From: Siphonodentalium dalli
Taxonomy: Eukaryota; Mollusca; Scaphopoda; Gadilida; Siphonodentaliidae
DNA: 64,000 bases
Assembly (NCBI GenBank): GCA_032622095.1
Contig: CP136062.1
Coordinates: forward strand, 40,734,918-40,798,917
Reading direction: 5' to 3'
The stretch's first letter is position 1. The number at the start of each line of letters is the position of its first letter. The position numbers and the translations under genes are program-made. Shown one piece after another: positions 22,837-33,304 of this stretch. Under the pieces are notes generated by a model. The model ran no database searches. It was not told the DNA's origin and saw nothing but the letters and a program-made list of their open reading frames with translations.

Positions 22837-24314
22837 GATAATACGTTTCACGGATATTCCGTCTCCGATTCCCGATATCCGATGAATTCAAATGTAGCAG
22901 GCCATGTGGCTTTAAAGTATATGCATCTGCATATAAGGGATGGATTGCAACATTGTAATTTTACTAGTAAATTTATGTTGACGTGTCCATACATACGGAC
23001 TGTCCATTCTTGAAAGTGCAGCCTACTCGTATAGTAAAACTGGGAACTATGCTTGATTCATATCAAGGCGACGTCCAGTCGCGGGATGTTGGCCAGTTTC
23101 TGTGCCGATGCCACGGGCGTACACTTGCGATGGCGGGGTTGTTGGCGGGGGTGTCAGGCGTGCAAATGTAGAGTGACAAATTAGCATTAACTTTTACTAT
23201 TATAAAAATAAATTGAGTTCGTGTGTCTGTCAAGCAAAAGGCGACAAAACGACTGAACCCCTCTGAAAATGTGTACATGGGGTCATAGTATGCACGTAAC
23301 CCGGAGATTAAGGGCGCTAATAAAGTTTATAACTTTTGCTATAAATTATATAGGCGATCAAACGGACGGGAATGCAGATCGGCAGATGTTTTAAAAACTT
23401 ATCATTTATTTTTAAATTTGGGAATAGATTTTTAAAACTTGTTTTGCTTTATTCTATTTTGTGGATGTTAGTTTTGAAGACTATTATAATATTTAAGGAA
23501 GAGGCAGTCCTGTCAACACGTTTGGTATTTTGAAAAAATAGTGATTTTGAAGCCATTTTCACGAAGTTTGGTATTATTTCTTTAAAATAGGGAATGTGAC
23601 CCTAAAAATAATATAATAAAAAAAATCCCAGACTCCTGTGTCTTATATATATGTACTTTTAGTATTATGACCAATTTGTGCCAGGGGCCGGTGGTTGTAC
23701 TATTTATGTGTGTTTCCGAATACGTTGATCGAATAAATAGGATTATCATTATTTGTGGCTGAGACATGAGAAGCTACATAATTTTATATGTAATTGCCAC
23801 AGGTGTAATATGTTCTTGTCCAATGGGGGATTGCATTATGGGTAATTAGGTAGTGTCGTAACTGACTCAATCGTACCGATAGAGTCACGTACACTACTTT
23901 CCTTTGAAATTTCAACACGCGTCTCAGTCATTACATACCACACAGCAGAGTCATGTGTTGGGTTCTCTTCGCTTTCACATTTGGAATCGCCGCCATTAGT
24001 AAACAGAGGTATCGTTTTAACTCTTCAAATCAGTTTATATACTAAATACCCATTGACGATTAGTTCAGTTAGGAAATGTTCAGATAATAAGTTGTACTTA
24101 TTATATGAACATTTCCCTACCAATGAATATGAATCATTCTGTTCTTTCGGGATCTATTTTTCTGTCTGTCGTCTGCTTTTATTACCTGAACAGCCCTCCA
24201 AACGAATAACATATACCATTCCAATATACATTTATCATTTAATCGGGAGAATCCATTTAGTATTTAAATGGTTAATTTGTCAAAAGGGAACTATCGAGAG
24301 TATTTCTAGTGAAA
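22837..24314. other. Unassigned stretch
   Basis: A GC-richer patch at 23040-23170 has frames on both strands without known motifs. Otherwise AT-rich and unassigned. Confidence 0.4.
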
Positions 24315-25062
24315 AGGGGTACTGTACACTAAATCCGGTCATATTAAAGGGGTACTGTACACTAAATCCGGTCATATTAAAGGGGTACTGTACACTAAAT
24401 CCGGTCATATTAAAGGGGTACTGTACACTAAATCCGACCATTAAAGGGGTACTGTACACTAAATCCGACCATTAAAGGGGTACTGTACACTAAATCCGGT
24501 CATATTAAAGGGGTACTGTACACTAAATCCGGTCATATTAAAGGGGTACTGTACACTAAATCCGGTCATATTAAAGGGGTACTGTACACTAAATCCGACC
24601 ATTAAAGGGGTACTGTACACTAAATCCGACCATTAAAGGGGTACTGTACACTAAATCCGGTCATATTAAAGGGGTACTGTACACTAAATCCGGTCATATT
24701 AAAGGGGTACTGTACACTAAATCCTGTCATATTAAAGGGGTACTGTACACTAAATCCGGTCATATTAAAGGGGTACTGTACACTAAATCCGGTCATATTA
24801 AAGGGGTACTGTACACTAAATCCGACCATTAAAGGGGTACTGTACACTAAATCCGGTCATATTAAAGGGGTACTGTACACTAAATCCGGTCATTTAAAGG
24901 GGTACTGTACACTAAATCCGGTCATATTAAAGGGGTACTGTACACTAAATCCGGTCATATTAAAGGGGTACTGTACACTAAATCCGGTCATATTAAAGGG
25001 GTACTGTACACTAAATCCGGTCATATTAAAGGGGTACTGTACACTAAATCCGGTCATATTTG
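24315..25062 (+). repeat. 33/30-bp minisatellite, 23 units
   Basis: Two unit lengths alternate irregularly: most end GGTCATATTAA and about five end GACCATTAA. Units are otherwise almost identical, including a single CCTG variant near 24724. This homogeneity points to recent expansion. Confidence 0.95.
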
Positions 25063-25375
25063 GGACCATCACATTTTATTCTCAACAGAATATATGCAAC
25101 AAATGAATGAATATGGGCCATGGATGAGTGCAAAATACACTCATTTACCATATGAACGATACAAACAACATGGTAATTATAACGAAAATGAATTTATGAC
25201 TGCAGCCATAAATTCATTTTCATTATAATTACCATGTTGTTTGCATCATTCATAGAGCACATGAGTGTATTTTGTACTAATCCGTGGCTAAATTCATTCA
25301 TTTGTTATATATATTCTGTTGAGTATAAAAAAGAGATGGTCCCATAAATGGCCTGATTTAGTGTACAGTACCCCT
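24315..25375. mobile_element. T2/Kolobok-like MITE whose left terminal repeat is a 23-unit tandem array (R2)
   Basis: The unit AGGGGTACTGTACACTAAAT plus CCGGTCATATTAA (33 bp, or 30 bp when CCGACCATTAA) is repeated head-to-tail 23 times from 24315 to about 25062. A hairpin follows (25062-25199 paired with 25207-25342). The element closes with one inverted copy of the same terminus, ending CCCCT at 25375 and followed by TTAA at 25376-25379. The left border reads GAAA, not TTAA. The simple relative at 19117-19221 has one terminus at each end. This is not a CRISPR array because there are no unique spacers. Peptide-like frames over it merely translate the 33-bp unit. Confidence 0.9.
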
Positions 25376-25439
25376 TTAAACGTATATAATCTCAAGAACA
25401 TATTAATAATTATATACATGCAGTATGATACAGATATGA

Positions 25440-25583
25440 TACAGTATGAGTAACAAATAAAGTTTAAAACAAATATTTTAGTCATTAATTGTGAAGATCC
25501 GAAGTTATTTTAATTTGGCCAAAGTTTTTTTATTTGGCTAATAAAATTTTCACTTGGAATTTTTCGGTCCAGTGCGAACACTG
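25440..25583 (-). mobile_element. hAT-like element end, fragment (minus)
   Basis: On the minus strand it begins CAGTGTTCGCACTGGACCGA and carries the TTAGCCAAAT-type repeats, then TTTAAACTTTATTTGTTACT. This matches 60784-60985 in order. The other terminus is absent. Confidence 0.75.
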
Positions 25584-26079
25584 GCAGTATCTATAGGTTA
25601 CAATAAACTAAATATTTCCCATAGGCGACAGTGTTAGGGTTAAGCCATCCCCACGATTCATTACCCTACTCAGCCAAACTTTTAATATTTTAGCGTGTAG
25701 AAAAATACCCCCACCCCCTACCAAATTTGGCGACCAATGTAGCCGCTTGACGAACAATCCCACACAAATGACCGAGGAATTAACAGCGCATAGCCTATGA
25801 ATTTCTTTTTTCTTTCACATTAAACAACCGAAGATATTATACACCATTCAGCTGCCGGTATTTTTGTTTATGCTGACTCGAGTTTCCCTACACAAATGCC
25901 AAGGGGCATAATTTCAAGTATTTAGTTGCTTATAACCTATAGAGTGCATACTGAAGTCCATGCTCTTCTTTTTCTTGGATATTTAGTTTCGGGCCACGTT
26001 TGTGACATGGGATGTTTTTCTCCAAGTCGTTATTGAGAGTGAATTATTGGATATCAGAGCGTCGCCATTCCAGCATCCC
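25584..26079. other. Unassigned stretch
   Basis: No repeat copy or coding region was recognised. Confidence 0.4.
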
Positions 26080-26088
26080 CTCGATAAT

Positions 26089-26324
26089 CAAGCCTTGAAA
26101 TAGTGTGTCTGTCATTTGCAGAATGAGGTCCCCAGAGGATGAATTTAGTTATGCTATCGCATAGCGGGCTAGCATCACCAAATTCACCCTCTGGGGACCT
26201 CATTCTGCTTACACCTCAGCAGAATGAGGTCCCCAGAGGGTGAATTTGGTGATGCTAACCCGCACTATATTCACCATCTGGGGACCTCATTCTGCAAATG
26301 ACAGACACCCTATTTCAAGGCTTG
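26089..26324. mobile_element. Double-hairpin foldback element (family FB), copy 2, with target duplication
   Basis: The outer inverted repeat is CAAGCCTTGAAATAG at the left and its complement at the right. It continues into TGTCTGTCATTTGCAGAATG and GAGGTCCCCAGAGG. Four such arms form two hairpins separated by CTTACACCTCAG. CTCGATAAT lies directly outside both ends (26080-26088, 26325-26333), a 9-bp target duplication; up to 13 bp match if the following CAAG is counted. Eight-to-nine-bp duplications fit several superfamilies (hAT, Mutator-like), so I do not assign one. Confidence 0.85.
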
Positions 26325-26333
26325 CTCGATAAT

Positions 26334-26757
26334 CAAGAAGATTTAGCGCCAGATATTTGTGCTCCGAGCGACACATGCCCGACACGAGAACGAACATGTC
26401 AGAAGCAAATCGTGTCGTGAATCTCTCATGAGACACCGGCGCTGTTAGGCAAATATACAATACATCGTAGAAAGGACCGGTCCGTACGGAAGCGTTATCG
26501 CGTTATCAGATATACATGTTATTTGATGTTTCTGTCGGGGAATGTTAAATGCATGATGATATCTTGTATGCTTGGGAGGTATCATTGGCAAGTCTGGTCA
26601 ATACGACCTCATAAAGGTACATTTATTTTTCTCATATTTCCATGCACCCCCATAGAATATTTCATCAGGATACTCGGAGTGGTATAGTGACATTCCAGTG
26701 ATAGGCCAGAATCCAAGCAGCGTTATGGAAATAATCCATAATTCGATCGGGATATGT
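26334..26757. other. Unassigned stretch
   Basis: No gene or repeat copy was recognised. Confidence 0.4.
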
Positions 26758-26761
26758 TTAA

Positions 26762-27259
26762 AGGCACGGTTGGCCTTAATTGTCGAAAATATTCATATTT
26801 GTTCCAAACACCGTAAACAGAAAAACATTAAAACGCATACAGTTTCGTCCATATGTACCATGACTATCGCGTAAACAGCATGTTATCATAAAGACCTACT
26901 GTATTTTACCTAAGCAAGAGCCTGATTGTGTTACAGAAAACAGCACAATGCTACTGGCTAATCACACACAAATGGCATAAACGCTATTTATTAGCTCCCT
27001 ATTAGGAATTCACCAACAAAGAACGCTCTTTATGTTTACCATCATAATATAAACACACGCCATAAAAGTAACTTTTTATGCTTTTGTTTACTTAGCAATG
27101 TCAAGTCAAACATATGACAATAAGATACTGTTTATGCGATATTTCTTATTTGTGTACGGATAAAGTCTGTCTACATTTTGATGTTCTTTCTGTTTGTGGC
27201 GGTTTTTGACGGGTGGAAATATTTTCACAGGATACCCACCGCTAAGGCCAACCGTACCT
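26762..27259. mobile_element. T2/Kolobok-like MITE (S1), 498 bp
   Basis: Left end AGGCACGGTTGGCCTTA, right end its complement with one mismatch. TTAA lies at 26758-26761 and at 27260-27263. The right TTAA is also the left target of the next element, so the two are head-to-tail with one shared target site. Confidence 0.85.
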
Positions 27260-27263
27260 TTAA

Positions 27264-27841
27264 AGGGGTACTGTATTCAAAAGTTGTTGTTGATTTCTAC
27301 AGTCTCTGCTTCGTAGAATAAGGTAACCATATGTCCATTGTTTGAAGTCTGTTGTGTATGAAGTATGTTACGGATGGTATAGATTAGTCGGGATGTGAAA
27401 ACAGAACTATATCGTAATCGAGTAATTTTTGTACAGTTTTCAAGCAAATGTAATGTATCAAATAAATGTCCCATTCCCTGCATACTAGTCCCATATGCGT
27501 ATTTAATTTGTTGTATAGTCACTAGCCATTGAGTGGCTTGAGTTTACGCGCCGTAATAACATAATTTGTTACATGTGGGGAATGCCCAATCCACTATCCG
27601 TCATTTAATTTGATTACGTCTTGTACACATATATTCGTAATTTAATTTATGGCTGGAGCCATAAATTTATTTTTTATCAAATTATTAACTTTGATTTTAA
27701 GATAACCTGTTAACCTAAACGTTTACAGAGTACATCTTCGACTCAAATTACTTATTTATCTACATGTATACATGTATATTATCGATTTTAGATCGTTGCT
27801 ATTGCCGGGAATTTATTGAAACTGCCGTATACAGTACCCGT
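27264..27841. mobile_element. T2/Kolobok-like MITE (R3), 578 bp
   Basis: Starts AGGGGTACTGTATTC and ends with GTATACAGTACCCGT, close to the complement. TTAA borders at 27260-27263 and 27842-27845. A truncated relative occurs at 45210-45460 with shared GTAGAATAAGGTAACCA, GAGTAATTTTTGTACAGTTT and GCATACTAGTCCCAT. The 81-codon minus frame inside has no motif. Confidence 0.85.
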
Positions 27842-27845
27842 TTAA

Positions 27846-28750
27846 GCATGGTGGGATTTCAATGGGATATGAACGGGATCCCAGTCCGAATATTTTCCCA
27901 AACATAACCCACTATTTCAAGTGACCGGAATAACTGAATACTGTTTTGTCACAAATACATTCCAGTAATAATTTCTGAACAATATATGACGCCTGATATA
28001 TACTGTGTATACTTGTTAATGCTGATACTTAAAAACATTTAGCAATGGCGCGAGAATTTTTTTTAATTTGACTACAATCAAGATGGCTCTTACAACAAGT
28101 TTGCAACAACCAGTGAAGCCATTTTTACAATATTGAAAATATATATCTGTTCGAATGAATCTTCCGAATTACCCGGTAAAACATGTTGGATTATGTGACG
28201 GATTTGAATAACTTAGTCCACGCGTTGTCACGTGTTAATCGACAGACCACATGGATGCGAGGTGTGACTAACCATGCATATACTATGATTACATAGTACG
28301 AATTGTCCTAATAATCCGGGTACGAAGTGTACATACCTATGGAATCGTCAGCTATAGGGCTCGTGTTCACCAACATGGCTTATTTTATAAACTGGGTATA
28401 GTTTATTTGGTAGCTGTTGAGCGCACATGATATCTTCGATATAGCGTTTAAACGGGATCGCCCCTGCATGCTGCCACGTGAGAACTGGTTCGCATTTAGA
28501 TGAAGACACGGTGCGAATTCGCTAATGTCACGGTTCATTTCAGATCTAGAAATAGGTCATTTACAATAAGTTTATTTTAAGGCAGATAAAGTGAGAATAA
28601 TCTTTATTTAATGCTACAGTTATGCTATTAAACCAAACGTTTCTTTGATATTGAGCTGAAAGATGATGGCTATTGTTTGTCATTTCGAAACAGCGTTTAC
28701 TCAGAAAATTTGCAATGGGCCACTGAATGGGAAAATAGATTATTGTCAGG
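27846..28750. other. Unassigned stretch
   Basis: No repeat copy or gene was recognised. A 72-codon minus frame at 28561-28779 is unremarkable. Confidence 0.4.
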
Positions 28751-28975
28751 TTTCGACGTTTCGAAGTCGACATCGACATCGACCCACAAACCTGACATTA
28801 ATATAGTTGCCCATGGGTACTGAAAAGAACCCTGACTTAGTTCGAATCGACAAACATGAGAACACAAAACAATTTTAAAAAAAGTTCAGGGGGATTTCAC
28901 ATCCAACCCTGGACAAATATATTAATGTCAGTTATGTGGGTCGATGTCGATATCGACACCAACACGAGGTTCTTG
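28751..28975. repeat. Inverted repeat built on GACATCGACATCGACCCAC
   Basis: The left arm (about 28755-28805) reads GTCGACATCGACATCGACCC then CTGACATTAATATA. The right arm (about 28907-28972) is the near complement. A third single arm occurs at 29449-29497. About 100 bp lie between the arms. Confidence 0.7.
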
Positions 28976-29065
28976 ATCTAAGTCAACATCCCAGAACATG
29001 AATAATCAAAATACGTCATTTGTGTGATTCAATTTGCAATGATACTATATGTATTATTCACAGGA

Positions 29066-29218
29066 GTTCTTTTAAATGAAATGGCGATAAACATGTGCAC
29101 ACACCAAATTAGTGAGAAACTTGGTGGCTGTTACTCCGAGTAACATCCAACAAGTTTCTCAATAATTTGGTGTGTGCACCTGCTTATCACCATTTCATTT
29201 AAAAGAACTATCGTAACT
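29066..29218. mobile_element. Palindromic MITE-like hairpin
   Basis: The arms carry AGTTCTTTTAAATGAAATGG and TGTGCACACACCAAATTA with a loop around TTACTCCGAGTAAC. A partial relative lies at 31121-31160 (CTTGGTGCGTGTGAACCTGC..ATCACCATTT). Another short one lies at 29287-29315. Confidence 0.75.
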
Positions 29219-29574
29219 TACTCACAGGAATCACCCAACATTATGGTTGTTTGAGAAACAGCCTCCAGTGGCCTCGATAAATTCTGTGTGCGCACCTGCT
29301 TATGCAGAAAACTGCAATCACCAACGATAATTTTAAAAGAGTTTACGTCAGCGAATATTAATGATACACACATCGAAACGGAACCACACATCTGAGCTGT
29401 ATTTATTACCCGATTTCTGAGATGATGACGTCACGCAACAACCTCGTAATCGACATTGATCCACCGACCTGACATTAATATATTTGCCCAGGGGTGAATT
29501 ATTCTGCGCAATCTCTTTGTCTTAACTACTCAACATACGCCTTGTTTTGTCTTGTGATAGTAACCACCAATGGT

Positions 29575-29895
29575 GCGTATACCTTAGGCAGGTGAATGGC
29601 GTCATATATGTTTTTCTATACGTGGTTAGCTTAATGAAAACGAAAAATGAAGACGCCATGACACGGTTTCTGACGTCATTTTGGATTTGTGGGCCAGAAT
29701 CCAGACAAGATTGCACAATTCACGACACGTCTTGTCAAGTTGGCATATGATCTCCGTCGTGATCACTGCGTGATGTTACATAAATTATTCTTAGCGCTAT
29801 ATGTCGCCGATAAAAGGCAAATTTGAGGCACAGCATCTGTGGTTGCTCCACTACCTGTCACGTACGATTCATATTATGAAACGTCTTAAACTGTT
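29575..29895 (+). repeat. Dispersed repeat family A, deleted copy
   Basis: Matches the minus strand of 17235-18290: GAATGGCGTCATATAT, TTTCTGACGTCA, GATTGCACAATTCACG, TATGTCGCCGATAAAAGGC and ACGTACGATTCATA. The interval present in the longer copy between the first two landmarks is missing. Confidence 0.75.
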
Positions 29896-29973
29896 ATTAT
29901 ATTCGTATCCGAGAAAGGTCAATATTCGGTTTAGATACAGCATAACACGACAACACAGTGTTACTGAACTACA

Positions 29974-30263
29974 GGGGCCTCGGTGGCTCAATCGGTTAGG
30001 GTTACAACTCCAAGCTGTTTCGCCCTCCAGCGCTGGCCATAAAGGGTTCAAATCCGCATGCTTCCATCGTGGACTTTGTAACTCGAAAATCGTTATCTGG
30101 TCGAGCTGCCAGTTACTCGCCGATGGCCTGTGGTTTGCCGCACATGGTCGACGAGTTTATCAGCCATTGAAATCACTGTTAGATTAGCCGTAAGTGTGCG
30201 GATTTCCTCGATCACTAAAACTGGCAATGTCGTGATATGTCTTAGTTTCTGAAAGCGACATTA
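29974..30263 (+). mobile_element. tRNA-headed SINE
   Basis: The head has an A-box-like TGGCTCAATCGG (29984-29995) and a B-box GGTTCAAATCC (30045-30055), the internal RNA polymerase III promoter. The 49-bp gap between boxes implies a tRNA with a long variable arm or a modified head. The body contains GCCAGTTACTCGCCGATGG, TGTGGTTT and GATTTCCTC..AAACTGGCA, and it ends GCGACATTAAA. From memory this body resembles SINEs that are abundant in molluscs; I could not check this. No poly-A tail is present. The 128-codon frame over it (29801-30187) is incidental. Confidence 0.75.
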
Positions 30264-30430
30264 AAGCTACTCAATCCGATTCGATTGTCCCCATATAATC
30301 AGATTCCGACAGCAACATTTTTAGAAATGCCACTTTAGTTATCAGAATCGATTAATTGTTCAAAAATAATGCATAACCACTGTCAACCATAGTATAAAAT
30401 TTTCCTTTCCGAAATGTGTTATTTATCAAC
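30261..30430 (-). mobile_element. T2/Kolobok-like MITE fragment (U1 family)
   Basis: TTAA then AGCTACTCAATCCGATTCGA, followed by sequence complementary to the right part of 22376-22832 (ATCGATT, AACCACTGTCAACCATAG-type). The other end is lost against the microsatellite that follows. Confidence 0.65.
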
Positions 30431-30465
30431 ATGTTGTTCGACGAAATTTGGTCTTATTATCAACA

Positions 30466-30528
<63 letters not shown>

Positions 30529-30534
30529 AATCAG

Positions 30535-30568
<34 letters not shown>

Positions 30569-30914
30569 GTCGTCGTCGTCATCATCATCTGTGGTCGTTA
30601 TCGGCGTTGTCGTTGTTGTTGTTGTTGTCGTCGGCATCATCATCATCATCATCATCATCGTCGTCGTCGTCGTCGTCATCATCATCGTCTTCGTCGTCGT
30701 CGTCATCATCATCATCGTCGTCGTCGTCGTCGTCGTTATCATCATCGTCATCATCGTCGTCGTCGTCATCATCATCATCGTCGTCGTCGTCATCATCATC
30801 GTCGTCTTCGTCGTCGTTATCATCATCGTCATCGTCGTCGTCGTCGTCATCATCGTCGTCGTCGTCGTCATCATCAGCAGCAGCTGCAGCAGCAGCACCA
30901 TCATCGTCACCAGC
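30466..30914 (+). repeat. ATC/GTC trinucleotide microsatellite, about 450 bp
   Basis: Starts as a pure CAT run and then alternates blocks of (ATC)n and (GTC)n up to about 30914, with a few CAG near the end. Because the period is three, all six frames stay open, giving His-, Ser-, Ile/Val- or Asp-rich frames of up to 173 codons. None is a gene. Confidence 0.97.
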
Positions 30915-30957
30915 ATGAGTACTCTATTGGCATATAATCACATTTGTCTACATCATC

Positions 30958-30984
30958 CAACAACAACAACAACAACAACAACTA
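30958..30984 (+). repeat. (CAA)n microsatellite
   Basis: Eight to nine CAA units directly after the large trinucleotide array. Confidence 0.9.
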
Positions 30985-31310
30985 CATCACAAGTAATAGC
31001 ACATCAACCGTAGCATAGGCATTTTATAATAATAGTTTCGATTCGACTGTGTTCAACGCCGCAGTCGGGTGCCATAGTTGGTTGTTTGAGAGACATGCTC
31101 TAATTTCGTCCATAACTTGGTGCGTGTGAACCTGCTAATAGACAACTCTAATCACCATTTAACCCTTTACCCAACAAACCGGCCAAAACCGGCCAAATAA
31201 AGCTTCAACAGCCTAAAATATCTTCGGTCTGTCTCAATAGAACCATACAAATATGGATATCATTGGAACCGGCTCCTTGACCACATTGTGATAGTTACAG
31301 TTAGCCCTGT

Positions 31311-31379
31311 GCCAATGCATTCTCTTATATATGCGAGTCGACCATAGGTCGCCTCGCATATATAAGAGAATGCATTGGC
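31311..31379 (+). repeat. 69-bp palindrome, copy 1
   Basis: Arms of GCCAATGCATTCTCTTATAT then ATGCGAG(T/G)CGACC, with the centre between the two GGTC/GACC halves. It is preceded by CCCTGT and followed by CTAA. Confidence 0.95.
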
Positions 31380-31458
31380 CTAAACAAAATCTTTTTTTAA
31401 CACTTTTTACCATTTTTTCTTACATTCTTTAACAATTTTATAATTTTTAATGTGTTAA

Positions 31459-31527
31459 GCCAATGCATTCTCTTATATATGCGAGGCGACCTATGGTCGA
31501 CTCGCATATATAAGAGAATGCATTGGC
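31459..31527 (-). repeat. 69-bp palindrome, copy 2
   Basis: Same unit in the opposite orientation (CACAGGG on the right). Lies in the same piggyBac-like MITE as copy 1. Confidence 0.95.
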
Positions 31528-31557
31528 ACAGGGCCCTTCTGTTGGGTAAAGGGTTAA

Positions 31558-32346
31558 AAGATCTCTCGTCAGCCGATATCAATAATGCATAGAGAATCGT
31601 TGTAAAAGGAGTCTTTGTGGGGGACGACATGCAGTCACGGTCTTAATTAGGGTCGATCCACACTGGGCGCAAGCGCGCGATTATAACGGCCGTTTTCTGC
31701 CGTCCGTAGCGTTTCTAAGCGCGCGATTTTTATATTCACACCGAAAGCGACTGGATCGCATCGTCGCGCGCGATGGTTTTGGGTAGATCATAGTTTGCCT
31801 GCATCATTTACAGGCAGGTCACAATTACAATGTTTATGGACATTTTAATCAGAATTTGCTAAAGATATATACATGTAAGAGTTTTTCCAGCTCATTTAAT
31901 TGTCAAATATAGTTTGTCAAGTGGAATGATGCACGGGCTTCCTACATTCACATAGCAATTGCGTCTAATTGAATTTCATTCTATAATTCCAGTTTGTTAG
32001 TTTTTTTTTATCGGGGGGGGGGTTGCAAATTGTGGGCAAATTGACTTCACAAGCGTGGGATGGATTGGGACCAAAAATTAACAAGACGATCCTGCTATTA
32101 CTCATTTATCCTCATTTGCTATTCTTGCTATTCTCATTTACCCTTGCACTTCAGTTATCAGCATGTCGCTAAAGTCCTCCGCCACCTTTGTTATCGCGAC
32201 GACGAATGAAAGTGTCGTCTTCAAATAGGAGGAGTACGACCGTATAAATATCCTATTTGACAGCGACCCAATTATCCTGCGAGAAATCGACGAAGCATAA
32301 AATCACTGCTGTGATCGCCTCGTAAAGATACAATATGATAAAAATT
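31558..32346. other. Unassigned stretch with CpG-rich patch and a broken coding-like frame
   Basis: 31650-31790 is markedly richer in CG (GCGCGCGA repeated). At 32163-32298 a plus frame reads M-S-L-K-S-S-A-T-F-V..F-K, then one in-frame TAG, then E-E-Y-D-R-I-N-I-L-F-D and on to a stop at GCATAA. A pyrimidine-rich run ending CAG lies just before the ATG. It could be a decayed exon. I recognise no family and confidence is low. A G-tract lies at 32013-32023. Confidence 0.3.
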
Positions 32347-33304
32347 GTTAAGGACTTTGCTAACCCAATTTCAACCCAAACTTGTCAAAATAATAGATTG
32401 TGCTCACTTTTATTAGTAATCACAGCAACCAGACCCATGGAAGTAGAATTTTAACAGTATAAATCATGGTGGATTATCTTAGAATACAAAATGTGAACTT
32501 TATAGAGGTTTAACAAAATATTGTTTTCGAACCCAAATCCAGCAAAAACAAAATCAATTTCTAAGAAAAAGATATGGAAGTGTGTACTGAATACTGTGAA
32601 GAATGTTGAACAATAAAAATATATTCATATTTACCAAGTGTTCTTTGAAAAAAATACATAGAACCAACTGTTGTTAACAAATGCTAGAATTACTTCCCCA
32701 AGATGGCTATCTGAGTGCTGGCAGCAATTGGTTAACTATTGACAATGGTGAGTTGATAAAATAATATCTTAAGCTTCAGTTTAGCAGACCACCCTGTAAC
32801 CACTAAATAGGTCACGAATCATGGAATAATCACTTATGGTCCAGTGGCCACAGCCTGGGACACACACTGATAACAATCTCAGCAACACTGGGCACAAGGT
32901 GACCCATAAACCACCCATCAAGTGTCATCTTCTAGACAGCATAACTGAGAAAGTTAATCTACCTTTTGTAAACAAGTGGTTCTGACTATATTTTTTAAAG
33001 AATTCTTGGTAAATATGTATAATTTTGTATTGTTCATCATTCTTCACAGTGTTCAGCACACATTCCCATATTGTTTTCTTAGATATGAACTTTGTGTTTG
33101 TTGGATTTGGGTTCGAAAAATAATATCTTTAAAACCTCTATAAAGTTCACATTTTGTTTTTCTAAAATAATCCATCATGAATTATACTCTTAAAATGGTG
33201 CATACATTGGCTTGGTTACTGTGATTACTAATACAAATGAACAGAATCCGTCTGTTTTACTCCATAAAATTTTGGGGGAAATGGGTTGACAAAGTCCTTA
33301 AAGA
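32347..33304. mobile_element. Large foldback element, 0.96 kb with arms of about 0.3 kb
   Basis: The left arm 32347-32650 (GTTAAGGACTTTGCTAACCC, AAATGTGAACTTTATAGAGG, TTCGAACCCAAATCCA, TACCAAG) is complementary to 32997-33304. Mismatches and small indels are scattered, including about 20 extra bp near 33243. The unpaired centre (32651-32996) has no coding frame. Outer ends are GTTAAGGACTTTG and CAAAGTCCTTAAA. No target duplication was confirmed. Confidence 0.85.

Larger units (their letters stand above)
31163..31553. mobile_element. piggyBac-like MITE, type P (P1), carrying two inverted palindromes
   Basis: Ends are CCCTTTACCCAACA and the complement. TTAA lies outside both ends (31159-31162, 31554-31557). 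TTAA targets with CCC-starting ends fit the piggyBac superfamily. Inside are CCGGCCAAAACCGGCC, a block ending ACAGTTA, and two copies of the 69-bp palindrome (31311-31379 and 31459-31527) in opposite orientation. No transposase. Confidence 0.85.

Noticed and set aside
24315-25072. CRISPR-like direct repeat array or a repeat protein with a 9-11-residue period
   Set aside because: There are no unique spacers, the repeats are contiguous, and the unit is the terminal repeat of a MITE. The protein-like frames translate that DNA unit.
29974-30055. Functional tRNA gene
   Set aside because: A and B boxes are present, but the head cannot be folded by eye into a clean cloverleaf with matching acceptor stem, and it continues into a SINE body.
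29801-30187. 128-codon gene with M-S-P-I-K-G start
   Set aside because: It runs from a family A repeat into a SINE, so it is a chance fusion.
30416-31013. Long open frames rich in His, Ser, Ile/Val, Met/Thr or Asp
   Set aside because: They are six-frame translations of one trinucleotide microsatellite; a period of three keeps all frames open.
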